A stretch of 64,000 bases of DNA, taken from Lacticaseibacillus pabuli (GTDB lineage: Bacteria > Bacillota > Bacilli > Lactobacillales > Lactobacillaceae). Positions 51,821 through 60,878 of this stretch are shown one piece after another; the first letter of the stretch is position 1, and every line of letters begins with the position of its first letter. Made by a program: the position numbers and the translations under genes. The stretch is taken from NCBI RefSeq assembly GCF_028736235.1, contig NZ_CP117884.1:1860001-1924000 (forward strand), in the 5' to 3' direction. The notes under the pieces are model-generated. The model was not told where the DNA came from. It worked only from the letters and a program-made list of their open reading frames with translations, and ran no database searches.

Positions 51821-52684
51821 CTATTTTAGCAAGTCGTCAAACTCAGACGGCTGTGGTAAACGGCAACTGATGGTTTGCTTGGTAAACGGATCGAGGAAAC
51901 TTAACTCAGTAGCGACTAACGCCTGCATTTGACCATCGATTCTCGCTGTTCCGCCGTATAACGCATCCCCAACGAGCGGATGACCAATGCTTGCCAGGTG
52001 CACCCGAATCTGGTGCGTACGCCCTGTTAGCAAGTGACAACGGATGAGTGTGGTGTGTGGACCGTGCTGCTTAACTTCATAATTTGTTTGGGCACTTTTG
52101 CCATCTGCACGAACCATTTGATGAATGCCATCCGCGGCTGGACCCAACGGCGCCTTCACGATGCCCCATTGCTCTGCCATGACACCAGACGCCACCGCAA
52201 GATAGTGCTTTTCCAGATTTGCCGTCGCGCCCATTCGCATGAGCCGACCTTGGGCAAAGCCGTGTTTGGCGATGAGCACCAATCCGCGAGTATCCCGATC
52301 CAAACGGGTCACGATTGCCGGCGATGGCCGTTGATGGCCCGCGCGCTGCAAGTAACCCGCTGCAATATTCAACAAACTCGCATCCGGATTACTAGGCCCC
52401 GGCACACTCGCCAAGTTGGCCGGCTTATCGACTATCAACCAGTTGGCATCTTCATACATCACCGCCAGCGTGCCAGACGCAACCGTCACCCCGCCATCTT
52501 CCGGCAAGGTGAAAACGACTGTCTGCCCGGGGTGCAGCACAACATTGCCCACCCGTTTACCGTCAAGGGTCAGTAAATGGTCATCACGCAATTGTGCAAA
52601 TAGGCGGTGGCTCACACCGAAACGATCAAGCAAACGTTTAACTGTAGTTTCCGTTGTCGCTGTTTGTTGAAAAGTAAATGGCAT
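51821..52684 (-). CDS. RluD-family pseudouridine synthase
   Basis: The 287-residue protein has the RluA/RluD catalytic motif RLDRDTRGLVLIAKH near residue 127 and GRTHQIRVHLASIGHPLVGD later. An N-terminal S4-like region (TTVKRLLDRFGVSHRLFAQL) lies before it. The target rRNA or tRNA site is unknown. The start at 52684 has GAGGAA upstream. Confidence 0.92.
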   Translation of the reverse strand: MPFTFQQTATTETTVKRLLDRFGVSHRLFAQLRDDHLLTLDGKRVGNVVLHPGQTVVFTLPEDGGVTVASGTLAVMYEDANWLIVDKPANLASVPGPSNPDASLLNIAAGYLQRAGHQRPSPAIVTRLDRDTRGLVLIAKHGFAQGRLMRMGATANLEKHYLAVASGVMAEQWGIVKAPLGPAADGIHQMVRADGKSAQTNYEVKQHGPHTTLIRCHLLTGRTHQIRVHLASIGHPLVGDALYGGTARIDGQMQALVATELSFLDPFTKQTISCRLPQPSEFDDLLK

Positions 52685-52810
52685 CCTAATTTCCTCAATT
52701 CTGTCTAGCTGAATCGGCGCTTCTCTGCTACATATCAACAGCTTGCCACAATTTTGAGTCAAGTGCCATTAATATCGCCACGTCAGCGCAATAATTGAGT
52801 CCAAATACGC

Positions 52811-52839
52811 TTGCTTTTGCAAACGTGTGTTCGTATAAT
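52811..52839 (+). promoter_or_regulatory. SOS-controlled promoter with LexA box
   Basis: TTGCTT, 17 bases, TATAAT. The spacer contains CAAACGTGTGTTCG (52820-52833), one mismatch from the Gram-positive SOS box CGAAC-N4-GTTCG. Confidence 0.8.
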
Positions 52840-52880
52840 TGAATTACCAGTTAGAACGCTTGTTTGTAAGGAGGCGCAAA

Positions 52881-54182
52881 ATGGATTACAGTAACGAACC
52901 GCATGGCGTCTTTATGCTCATCGACAGCCGTTCATTCTACGCCTCAGTCGAATGTGTCGAGCGTGGACTCAACCCACTCAAGGAGCCCCTGGTCGTCATG
53001 TCTGAGCAGGAAAATACGAATGGCGGCCTGATTCTAGCGACCTCCCCAGAGGCTAAGAAATTATACGGACTGCAGGCCAACGTCTCCCGGCAACGCGATT
53101 TGCCGGACGATGACCGGCTGATGGTCGTGCCGCCGCGCATGAACCTTTATATCAAGAAAAATCTGCAAATTAATCAAATATTCGCCCGCTATGCGGCTCC
53201 AGCAGATTTATGGCCTTACTCAATTGATGAATCCATCCTGGACTTATCCCACTCGTGGCACCTATTTGGCGACAGTATACGTGATGTCGCCCGCCGGATT
53301 CAAAAGGATATCCGACACGAATTGGGCCTTTATACTGCGGTCGGGATTGGGCAGAATCCAGTTCAAGCAAAACTCGCGCTGGATTTATATGCTAAACACG
53401 AAAAGGAACTGATTGGCCAGATTACCTATGAAAATGTCCCGCAGAAGATTTGGCCAATTACAGACTTAACCAGTGTTTGGAGTATCGGTGAGCGGACGGC
53501 CAAGCACCTCAACCGCATGCACATTCACACGATGTACGACCTGGCACATAGTAATCCCTACGCCATCAAACAAGAGATGGGTATCGTGGGCACCCAGCTG
53601 TTTGCGCTGGCTTGGGGGATTGATCGTGCCCATCCGCAAGTACGCATCAAGGTAAAGAGCGCTTCCCTGTCGAATTCGCAGGTTCTCCCCCGCGACTATG
53701 CACGTAAGAGCGAGATTGAAATTGTCATTAAAGAGATTGGCGAGCAGGTCGCCGCGCGATTGCGTCACCACCGCAAGCAAGCAGCAGAAGTCAGCCTCGG
53801 CATTGGCTTCTCATACCGTGCCAGCGAGGAAGATGGCCGTTCCGGATTTAGTGGCCGACTACGCATTGATCCGACAAATGATAATAGCGCAATTGCTGCC
53901 GCCTTACTCCGGATATTCAATCAAAATTGGGACGGCCAGGTCATTCGCAACGTCGCGGTTTCCTGCAATCGTTTAGTTGAAGACACTGGGCAACAGTTAG
54001 ATTTGTTTAGTCCGGCCAGCACTCAAATTAAGCGAACTGATTTAGAGCGCACCGTGGATCAAATTCGCGGCCGTTTTGGCTTCACCGCACTCGTGTATGC
54101 CAAGAGCGCCCAACGTGGCGGAACTGCCATCAACCGGGCCAGTCTTGTCGGTGGCCATAATGGAGGTAACAGTTATGAGTAA
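52881..54182 (+). CDS. Y-family DNA polymerase (UvrX/UmuC-like)
   Basis: The 433-residue translesion polymerase has the catalytic start FMLIDSRSFYASVECVERG, the SIDESILDL motif carrying the catalytic acids near residue 115, and TAVGIGQNPVQAKLALD. It is of the UvrX/YqjW type rather than DinB. The start at 52881 follows AAGGAGG. An SOS box in its promoter and the YolD-like gene two genes downstream make a damage-inducible operon. Confidence 0.92.
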   Translation: MDYSNEPHGVFMLIDSRSFYASVECVERGLNPLKEPLVVMSEQENTNGGLILATSPEAKKLYGLQANVSRQRDLPDDDRLMVVPPRMNLYIKKNLQINQIFARYAAPADLWPYSIDESILDLSHSWHLFGDSIRDVARRIQKDIRHELGLYTAVGIGQNPVQAKLALDLYAKHEKELIGQITYENVPQKIWPITDLTSVWSIGERTAKHLNRMHIHTMYDLAHSNPYAIKQEMGIVGTQLFALAWGIDRAHPQVRIKVKSASLSNSQVLPRDYARKSEIEIVIKEIGEQVAARLRHHRKQAAEVSLGIGFSYRASEEDGRSGFSGRLRIDPTNDNSAIAAALLRIFNQNWDGQVIRNVAVSCNRLVEDTGQQLDLFSPASTQIKRTDLERTVDQIRGRFGFTALVYAKSAQRGGTAINRASLVGGHNGGNSYE

Positions 54183-54498
54183 AAGCCAAGCAGACATCAT
54201 CGCTGAACGTACGGCCCCATTATTCACACGCAAACGAAATACTCTCTACTGGTATAGCGTGGTCAATGACATTTATGATCAAGCGTACAATTTCTTTTTC
54301 AACATCCACCCCCGCGGTCACAGAAGACGCTCTATTCCGCTGCACACGTTGCCAGACTATGACCTAGCGACCTTAGAGAACGTGGTCATTGCACTCCGGC
54401 AGTCAAATCATCTAACCATCGAATTTGTTGGGTTCACCGGCAGTTACTGGCCACAAGCCGGAACTTTGATCCAAAAGCACAAGGAGGCTGCAGAATGA
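54175..54498 (+). CDS. Small protein of the SOS polymerase operon
   Basis: The 107-residue protein starts eight bases inside the polymerase gene (TATGAGTAA) behind GGAGG and ends four bases inside the yolD-like gene. I do not recognise a domain. Its strict coupling to a UvrX-type polymerase and a YolD homologue implies a role in damage tolerance. Confidence 0.7.
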   Translation: MSKSQADIIAERTAPLFTRKRNTLYWYSVVNDIYDQAYNFFFNIHPRGHRRRSIPLHTLPDYDLATLENVVIALRQSNHLTIEFVGFTGSYWPQAGTLIQKHKEAAE

Positions 54499-54869
54499 AC
54501 TACCAAGCAGATTGGTCTGACAAAATGGTTCAGAGCTTCTTTGACCACGACTACATCGACCGTGGGATGCTCAAGTGGCAGGGATATTATCTCTCCGACC
54601 ACACAAGCGCCCTCAATCGTGAACACGCCAAGGAAAAGCAAATCATCACGGCACTCCCGCAGCAAAGCGCCAGTGAGGCGAGTGTAATTCTTGCGAACGC
54701 TTTTGCTAATGGCATCCCCATCAGTGTCCAGCTCAACGAACGCGACGCGAATGGCAAGCTGCAGGCGGACCATATCGGCCTGTTACGCGGCTATACCGCC
54801 ACCGCCATTGTCATTGGCCTTGAGCAAATCGCGTTGGATAGCATTCGCAACGTCCAACTTATCAAATAA
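54495..54869 (+). CDS. YolD-like protein
   Basis: The 124-residue protein has the YolD signature DRGMLKWQGYYLSDHTSAL near residue 22. YolD proteins are typically encoded next to UvrX-type polymerases and probably regulate them, by analogy with UmuD. The start overlaps the previous stop by four bases. Confidence 0.85.
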   Translation: MNYQADWSDKMVQSFFDHDYIDRGMLKWQGYYLSDHTSALNREHAKEKQIITALPQQSASEASVILANAFANGIPISVQLNERDANGKLQADHIGLLRGYTATAIVIGLEQIALDSIRNVQLIK

Positions 54870-54872
54870 AAA

Positions 54873-54908
54873 GGAGCAATTCCGATGATGGAATTGCCCC
54901 TGTTGTTT
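54873..54908 (+). terminator. Terminator of the SOS operon
   Basis: GGAGCAATTCC / GGAATTGCCCC followed by TGTTGTTT. It overlaps the convergent permease stop. Confidence 0.7.
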
Positions 54909-56358
54909 ATTCGTGATGAATTTCATGATGGGTCCGCAAGTCAACGTCTTTCAGCGGAATGACATGCGTTTTGTGCCGGACCTTGTACCAAATGTATAGG
55001 ACAAGGAACAACAGAATTGACATGTACGAAACCAACAGTTTACTCCAATCGAAACGCTGCACGGATGCCAAATCCTGCCCAAGGATCACCGCAATCCCCA
55101 TTACGCATGCAAGAATTGGTCCAAGCGGGAACCACTTTGCATGATACTTCAGCTCCGAGAGTGCGTGACCCTGTGCGATGAAAGCACGGCGGAACCGGTA
55201 ATGGGAAATTGCAATTCCGAGCCAAGCAATCAAGCCAGTCAAACCAGACGCCGCAACGAGTAGCTGATAAACGCCTGGCCCCATGATGGAGGTTAAAAAC
55301 GTCAGTGTCCCCACCGCAGTCGTCAAGAGTAACGCCGGTAATGGCACACCACGGTTATTGGTCTTACTAAAAATTCGTGGCGCAAATTTGGTGCCGCCCA
55401 TCGCCCACAACATACGGGTCGACGCATACATGCCAGAATTTGCCGATGAAACAACCGACGTGAGAATGACGGCGTTCATCACACTGGCTGCACCAGCCAA
55501 CCCAATGCGTTTAAACACGAGAGTGAACGGTGAAATGGCAACATCGGATGCACTTGAACCCAGCAAGTTAGGGCTCGTGTAAGGAATAATTGCCGCAATC
55601 ACTGCAATAGCCAGAATATAGAAGAGTAGAATCCGCCAAAAGACTTGTTTAATGGCCTTGGGAATACTCTTTTCTGGCGTCGCGGATTCGCCCGCGGTGA
55701 TCCCAATCAGTTCAGTTCCCTGGAAAGAGAACCCCGCAACGACAAACACAGACAATGCACTCGTCCAGCCGCCGTGGAATGGGGCATCGCCCATGGTGTA
55801 ATTACGTAGGCCATCGACCCGACCATCACCTAAGATACCGACAATTGTTAATATCCCAACGGCTAAGAACACCAACACGGTGATCACTTTTACCATCGAT
55901 AGCCAGTATTCGGTTTCGCCAAAGGACCGCACCGAGATGATGTTAATCAAAAAAATGATGAGCAAAAAGCCGAGGCTGAACAGCCACCCTGGTACGTGTG
56001 GAAACCAGAACTGCATGACGATTGCCGTCGTGGAGACATCAACCGCTAAGGTAATCGCCCAGTTAAACCAGTAATTCCAGCCCAGGGCAAAACCGACTGC
56101 CGGATCAACAAAGCGCGTGGCATACTCCGCAAATGATCCTGAGACTGGCATAAATGTCGCCATCTCACCCAGGCTCGTCATCAAGAAATAAACCATAATC
56201 CCAATGGCGGCATAGGCCAGAATTGCACCGCCGGGCCCCGCCTTGGAAATTGCCGAGCCACTGGCAACAAACAATCCTGTTCCGATGCTTCCACCCAGGG
56301 CAATCATTGATAGATGACGCGTTTTAAGCTCACGCTTAACGCTATTATCCTCTGCCAA
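54907..56358 (-). CDS. APC-family amino acid permease (LysP-like)
   Basis: The 483-residue, 12-TM permease has the APC signature SMIALGGSIGTGLFVASGS near residue 17 and a SFQGTELIGITAGES block. GWNYWFNWAITLAVD fits lysine-type permeases. The start codon is TTG at 56358, with AGGAG upstream. Substrate specificity is a likely basic amino acid but is unproven. Confidence 0.87.
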   Translation of the reverse strand: MAEDNSVKRELKTRHLSMIALGGSIGTGLFVASGSAISKAGPGGAILAYAAIGIMVYFLMTSLGEMATFMPVSGSFAEYATRFVDPAVGFALGWNYWFNWAITLAVDVSTTAIVMQFWFPHVPGWLFSLGFLLIIFLINIISVRSFGETEYWLSMVKVITVLVFLAVGILTIVGILGDGRVDGLRNYTMGDAPFHGGWTSALSVFVVAGFSFQGTELIGITAGESATPEKSIPKAIKQVFWRILLFYILAIAVIAAIIPYTSPNLLGSSASDVAISPFTLVFKRIGLAGAASVMNAVILTSVVSSANSGMYASTRMLWAMGGTKFAPRIFSKTNNRGVPLPALLLTTAVGTLTFLTSIMGPGVYQLLVAASGLTGLIAWLGIAISHYRFRRAFIAQGHALSELKYHAKWFPLGPILACVMGIAVILGQDLASVQRFDWSKLLVSYMSILLFLVLYIWYKVRHKTHVIPLKDVDLRTHHEIHHE

Positions 56359-56627
56359 ATAAACTTCACTCCTAACCGCTAACCGAATACACAGCGCTCC
56401 GCCGTAAAAGCATCGCCGTGTTTGTTTTTAATCACTTAATATTCAAAAGGTAACCATTCTGCCGCAATTAGAGGTGTGACTTATCTGTGACAAAATATGG
56501 CAATCTCTTTTGTACCATAAGAGTAGCTAGGATGTCGAACGGAATTAGGGCGCTGTCACTGCAAATATGTTAAATATTAATTGATTATGCAGAAATAAGT
56601 CATTATTGGCCAGTGTTAACCCGAATC
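56359..56627. other. Region upstream of the permease
   Basis: No gene and no recognisable lysine riboswitch. A weak TTGCGG-17-GAATAT pair on the minus strand (around 56448) could be a promoter. Confidence 0.35.
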
Positions 56628-56660
56628 AAAAAACGTCCAACCATCTCTGGCTGAACGTTC
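56628..56660 (-). terminator. Terminator of the aldo/keto reductase gene
   Basis: GAACGTTCAGCC / GGTTGGACGTTTTTT on the minus strand. Confidence 0.8.
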
Positions 56661-56669
56661 AATCACGCA

Positions 56670-57659
56670 TTACTTCAAAATTTTATCAATAGCGGTCAAT
56701 TCATCTGGTGTAAAGTCGGTGTGCTGTGCAGCATCGACGTTCTCCTGTAAATGCTGCACACTGGTCGTCCCGATGATGACACTCGTCACGACTGGGTCAC
56801 GGAGCAACCACGACAATGCCATCTGAGATAAGGTTTGATCACGGTCATGGGCCAATGCATTTAATTGCTGCAACTTCTCCTGCACGGCTGCGCGGCCCTG
56901 CTTCAAGGTGTCCGCATTCGTGTGGTGAATTGGAAAGTCTGCTGGAATACCATCAAGATAACGGTCGGACAGCAATCCCTCTGACAGTGGACCGTAAGCA
57001 ATCAGGCCAACACCCTCCTGACGTAAAGTATCAAGCAAACCGCTTGTCTCAACATCGCGGTTAAACATGTTGTAGCTCATCTGATTGAGCACAATTGGTG
57101 TCCCGAGTTCGTGGAACAACTTAATGGCTTCAGCTGACTGGTCGTTATCAAAGTTTGAAATACCGATGTATAACGCCTTGCCCTGGCGCACAACATCGTC
57201 CAACGCCCGAACCGTTTCCGCAACAGGTACTTGGTCGTCGAACCGGTGCGCGTAGTAGATATCAACGTAATCGGTTTGCAGGCGGCGCAAAGAGCCATCA
57301 ATATTATTCATGATTGCTTTGCGTGAGGTTCCATTTCCAAATGGCCCCGGATGGATTTCATACCCGACTTTAGTTGAAACCACCAGTTCATCCCGGTATG
57401 GCTTCAAATCACTGGCAAGCAGGCGCCCGAGGAGGCGTTCACTGGATCCCTCATCTGGTGTGCCATAATGATCGGCAACATCAAAATTGAAGATGCCCGC
57501 ATCAAATGCAGCGAGAATGACCTCACGACGATCGAGAAATGAATCTGCGCTACTGAAGTGACGCCAGAGTCCCAAAGAAACTGGTGGCAACACTAAGCCA
57601 CTTTTCCCGGCGTGACGCAACGGCATCGTATCATACCGGTTTTCGTTTGCTAAATACAT
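56670..57659 (-). CDS. Aldo/keto reductase (YghZ-like)
   Basis: The 329-residue NADPH-dependent TIM-barrel reductase opens with YDTMPLRHAGKSGLVLPPVS and has FDVADHYGTPDEGSSERLLG (catalytic Asp/Tyr), a catalytic Lys in STKVGYE and a YYAHRFDD His. YghZ-type enzymes reduce L-glyceraldehyde 3-phosphate and methylglyoxal. The start at 57659 has AAAGGATGG upstream. Confidence 0.9.
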   Translation of the reverse strand: MYLANENRYDTMPLRHAGKSGLVLPPVSLGLWRHFSSADSFLDRREVILAAFDAGIFNFDVADHYGTPDEGSSERLLGRLLASDLKPYRDELVVSTKVGYEIHPGPFGNGTSRKAIMNNIDGSLRRLQTDYVDIYYAHRFDDQVPVAETVRALDDVVRQGKALYIGISNFDNDQSAEAIKLFHELGTPIVLNQMSYNMFNRDVETSGLLDTLRQEGVGLIAYGPLSEGLLSDRYLDGIPADFPIHHTNADTLKQGRAAVQEKLQQLNALAHDRDQTLSQMALSWLLRDPVVTSVIIGTTSVQHLQENVDAAQHTDFTPDELTAIDKILK

Positions 57660-57740
57660 TAAAAACCATCCTTTCAGTCGTAACCCTTAACAAGTTACCC
57701 TCATTATAACCTGACGCGGCACGCCTGAGCTAACCAAAAG

Positions 57741-58895
57741 TTAGTTAAGTGACAGACGTTGTCCACGCACATTAATCCGGTCACGACCTGCGTTTTTCGC
57801 TTCATAGAGGTAATGGTCTGTGCGGTTATAAATTGCAATAAAGTTGTGGTCATCTTGTGACGAGATGTCTTCACCAACTGAAATTGTGATACTAAACTTG
57901 CCCTGAGGACTGTCAAATCGCAGCCCGCGCAGACGTTGTTGTAACTCCTGTGCCACAAGCACACCACGCATATCGACCTCGGTATCAGCACCGGCAATAA
58001 GTAAGCCGAATTCTTCGCCACCCATTCGGTAGGCAGTCGCTTCGTTTTCCAGCTCGGCGGCGTATTGGGAAATTGTTTGCGCAACCTTCACCAGTACTTC
58101 ATTCCCCTTAAGATGCCCGTACTGATCATTAATATGCTTGAAATGGTCAACATCTAGCTCAAACAGGGCATATGGCTTTCCGCCCGCAATAAACCGCGCG
58201 TAATGTTGTGCCAAATCTTCATTAAAGGTGCCGAAGTTTCTCAGCCCCGTCATGGTATCAGTTGTCGCAGCCTGACGGAACTGGTCTGCTTTACGGCGGC
58301 GGTTGATAATTAGCCGCGCATATTCATAAAAGACTACACCCTCAATGGCTAACGCCAGGATTTCACGTGTCCAGAACTCCCAGTCATGATGGCCAAGAAA
58401 AGCGATCCCGGCAATTGCTGCACACGCATAGACCACAAATAGCAAATAGATAATATCCCGGCGAGACCAAATCTGCCGTCCAAATCGTGCCAGCAGGTAC
58501 TGCACAACCACTTCAACTGCAAAAGCAATGAGTGCCTGACGCGTAATCCCATAAGCCACGAACATGAAGCCAGCCGTCAGAGCAGCAATAACCACCCAGT
58601 ACACCCTGGAAATCATAATCAGACAAAAGATAAACGAGGCGCAAATCAAGACGTTCGTAAACACGAGGTCCAGTCGATAAATTACCGGACGAAACTGCAC
58701 GTTAATCGCGTACTGCATGAACACATAACCTATAAAGACCAGGCTAATACCGTACTGAATTTCATCATGATATTTAAGGACCTTGCCCGTTTTCACATCT
58801 CCGACCCAATAAATTAACGACAGTGTTCCTAAAAAGCCAATGATATTAGTAATCAAAGTGGCAGTAAATATCACGGTAACCCACAAGGTCGACAT
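57741..58895 (-). CDS. Membrane-bound GGDEF-domain diguanylate cyclase
   Basis: The 384-residue protein has about seven N-terminal membrane helices and a C-terminal GGDEF domain with the intact active site YRMGGEEFGLL. DTMTGLRNFGTFNEDL begins the domain. No RxxD inhibitory I-site lies before the GGEEF, so product inhibition is not expected. No EAL or PilZ protein is encoded in the window. AAGGGGA precedes the ATG. Confidence 0.9.
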   Translation of the reverse strand: MSTLWVTVIFTATLITNIIGFLGTLSLIYWVGDVKTGKVLKYHDEIQYGISLVFIGYVFMQYAINVQFRPVIYRLDLVFTNVLICASFIFCLIMISRVYWVVIAALTAGFMFVAYGITRQALIAFAVEVVVQYLLARFGRQIWSRRDIIYLLFVVYACAAIAGIAFLGHHDWEFWTREILALAIEGVVFYEYARLIINRRRKADQFRQAATTDTMTGLRNFGTFNEDLAQHYARFIAGGKPYALFELDVDHFKHINDQYGHLKGNEVLVKVAQTISQYAAELENEATAYRMGGEEFGLLIAGADTEVDMRGVLVAQELQQRLRGLRFDSPQGKFSITISVGEDISSQDDHNFIAIYNRTDHYLYEAKNAGRDRINVRGQRLSLN

Positions 58896-58968
58896 CAGAT
58901 TTCATCCCCTTACCCCAATCAACTTATTAAACAATAATCGTCTCATTTTCATTAACATTGTAAACAGT

Positions 58969-59271
58969 CTAGTCAGTTGACTCAACCTCGCCCGTCCATG
59001 CATTCATACCACCTGTCACATTGACGGCTGTATACCCCTGATCCGTCAAAAAATCGACAGCCATCTGTGACCTTCGTCCGGAGCGGCAAATGACGTACAG
59101 TTGACTCTGCTTACTGAGGTTACCCACCATTTGTGGCAGATTGCCAAGCGGTAGCAGTTGCGCCTCTGCAATGTGGCCGGCAGCGTACTCATCCGGTTCA
59201 CGCACATCCAGCAACGTGATGGGCTGAACCGCTAGCAGTTTCGCCAATTCATTGGTCGTAATACTATTCAT
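58969..59271 (-). CDS. Rhodanese-domain protein
   Basis: The 100-residue single-domain sulfurtransferase has LLDVREPDEYAAGHI and the active-site loop CRSGRRSQMA with catalytic Cys near residue 62. The start at 59271 follows AGGAGATATC. Confidence 0.92.
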   Translation of the reverse strand: MNSITTNELAKLLAVQPITLLDVREPDEYAAGHIAEAQLLPLGNLPQMVGNLSKQSQLYVICRSGRRSQMAVDFLTDQGYTAVNVTGGMNAWTGEVESTD

Positions 59272-59474
59272 CTTGATATCTCCTATATTATTAATGATAT
59301 GCACATCCTACACCTACTTCTTTGATAACGCAGTGCTTATTTGCGCTGGCACCACAATTGCAAATGTCATCTTTCTCATTCGTTCAAAGCATAATGTAAG
59401 AAAAAAGAATGCAAACCGGTCCAGTCTGTACTAAGATTGGAGTATCGTTTCTACATATTTAGGGAGGCAATTAT

Positions 59475-60797
59475 ATGGATAAAAGTATCTCACTTGCACA
59501 AATCAACCAGTGCCGTCTCGACCTAGCCAACACACCAGGCAGTGCCGCGCTTGCAAAAGCAACCGCGAACGTTGGGCCTTACGCTGCCAGTCATGGTCAG
59601 TTTGAAGACACGACGCAACCGGCCGCATTTTCAGATGAAATCGAAACTGGTGCTGTCACGAACCAAAAGTGCAGCGGCCGTTGCTGGCTATTCAGTGACC
59701 TGAACACCATGCGGCACTTTACGAGTGAAAAATTTGGCATTGAAGATTTAGAGTTCTCGCAGAATTACCTCTCATTCTTTGACCGCCTCGAAAAGGCCAA
59801 CTTGTTCCTCGAGCACGTCATTAGCACGGCTCGCGAGCCTTTGACTAACCGTACCCTGTCCATTTACCTGGAGGGTCCCGACAATGATGGTGGCTACTAC
59901 GAAAACGCCGTCGCATTGGTTCAAAAATACGGTGTTGTTCCCAAGTCCGTCATGCCTGAAACTGTCAGCTCTGAGAATACAACTGAGGTGTCAGCAACGC
60001 TGAACCTAAAGTTGCGTCGTTCAGCCGTTCAATTACGGCAACAAGCTGCGGATGGTGCGGGTGACGAAGCCTTGCGTGACAGCAAGGATGCCATTTTGAG
60101 CGATATTTACCGGATCTTGGCTTACAGTTTTGGCAACCCACCAACAACTTTTGACTTTGAATACCGGGATAAGGACAAGAAATTCCACGCGGACCGCAAC
60201 CTCACCCCGATGTCTTTCTTCAATAAATACATTGGCTGGAACCTGGATGATTACGTCACTATCCTGAGCACACCTGAGCAAGGTAAGGAATACTACAAGA
60301 GCTATGGCCTGCCCGCATTGGACTCTGTCGTCGGCGGTCGTGCCATTAAGATGGTTAACGTCCCCCAAGATGTCCTCGAACAGCTTGCCGTCAATCAAAT
60401 TCAAAGTGGCGAAACAGTTTGGTTTGGCAATGATGTCCTCGCCGACATGGACCGGACGACTGGTACCTTGCACGGTGGTCTCTTCGACCTGAACGGTTTG
60501 TTCGACGCTGATTTCAAGCTGGACAAAGGCAATCGTTTCGCAACCGGCCAGGCCATGGTCAGCCACGCGATGACCCTCACCGGGGTTGACCTGGTTGATG
60601 GCAAGCCTAGCAAGTGGAAGGTTGAAAATTCATGGGGCAGTGACCGCGGTCGTAAGGGTTACTTCACAGCTGATGCCGCTTGGTTCAAGGATTACGTTTA
60701 CCAGGTTGTCATCAAGAAGTCACTACTTCCCCAGGATATCTTGGACGCATACGCACAAGACGCCATCGACCTTCCTGCATGGGACAGCCTGCGTTAG
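59475..60797 (+). CDS. Aminopeptidase C family cysteine peptidase (paralogue 1)
   Basis: The 440-residue C1B peptidase of the bleomycin hydrolase type has catalytic Cys in KCSGRCWLFS (about residue 71), His in VSHAMTLTGVD (about 363) and Asn in VENSWG (about 385). Its C-terminus (LPAWDSLR) differs from the usual WDPMGALA ending. In this family the C-terminal arm sets exo- versus endopeptidase activity, so it may be PepG/PepE-like. AGGGAGGC precedes the ATG. Confidence 0.88.
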   Translation: MDKSISLAQINQCRLDLANTPGSAALAKATANVGPYAASHGQFEDTTQPAAFSDEIETGAVTNQKCSGRCWLFSDLNTMRHFTSEKFGIEDLEFSQNYLSFFDRLEKANLFLEHVISTAREPLTNRTLSIYLEGPDNDGGYYENAVALVQKYGVVPKSVMPETVSSENTTEVSATLNLKLRRSAVQLRQQAADGAGDEALRDSKDAILSDIYRILAYSFGNPPTTFDFEYRDKDKKFHADRNLTPMSFFNKYIGWNLDDYVTILSTPEQGKEYYKSYGLPALDSVVGGRAIKMVNVPQDVLEQLAVNQIQSGETVWFGNDVLADMDRTTGTLHGGLFDLNGLFDADFKLDKGNRFATGQAMVSHAMTLTGVDLVDGKPSKWKVENSWGSDRGRKGYFTADAAWFKDYVYQVVIKKSLLPQDILDAYAQDAIDLPAWDSLR

Positions 60798-60878
60798 TCG
60801 TCCTACCGCTTCGAAACACCGATATGTTAAACTGATGTGGAACTTTAACGAATGCCAACTAAGGAGTGTACAAGTTAA

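Noticed and set aside
56359..56627. Lysine riboswitch upstream of the LysP-like permease
   Set aside because: No L-box conserved segments or terminator-antiterminator structure found.
59299..59325. Short ORF MHILHLLL upstream of the first PepC gene, as a possible second leader peptide
   Set aside because: No purine-rich RBS before it and no terminator follows, unlike the aromatic leader.
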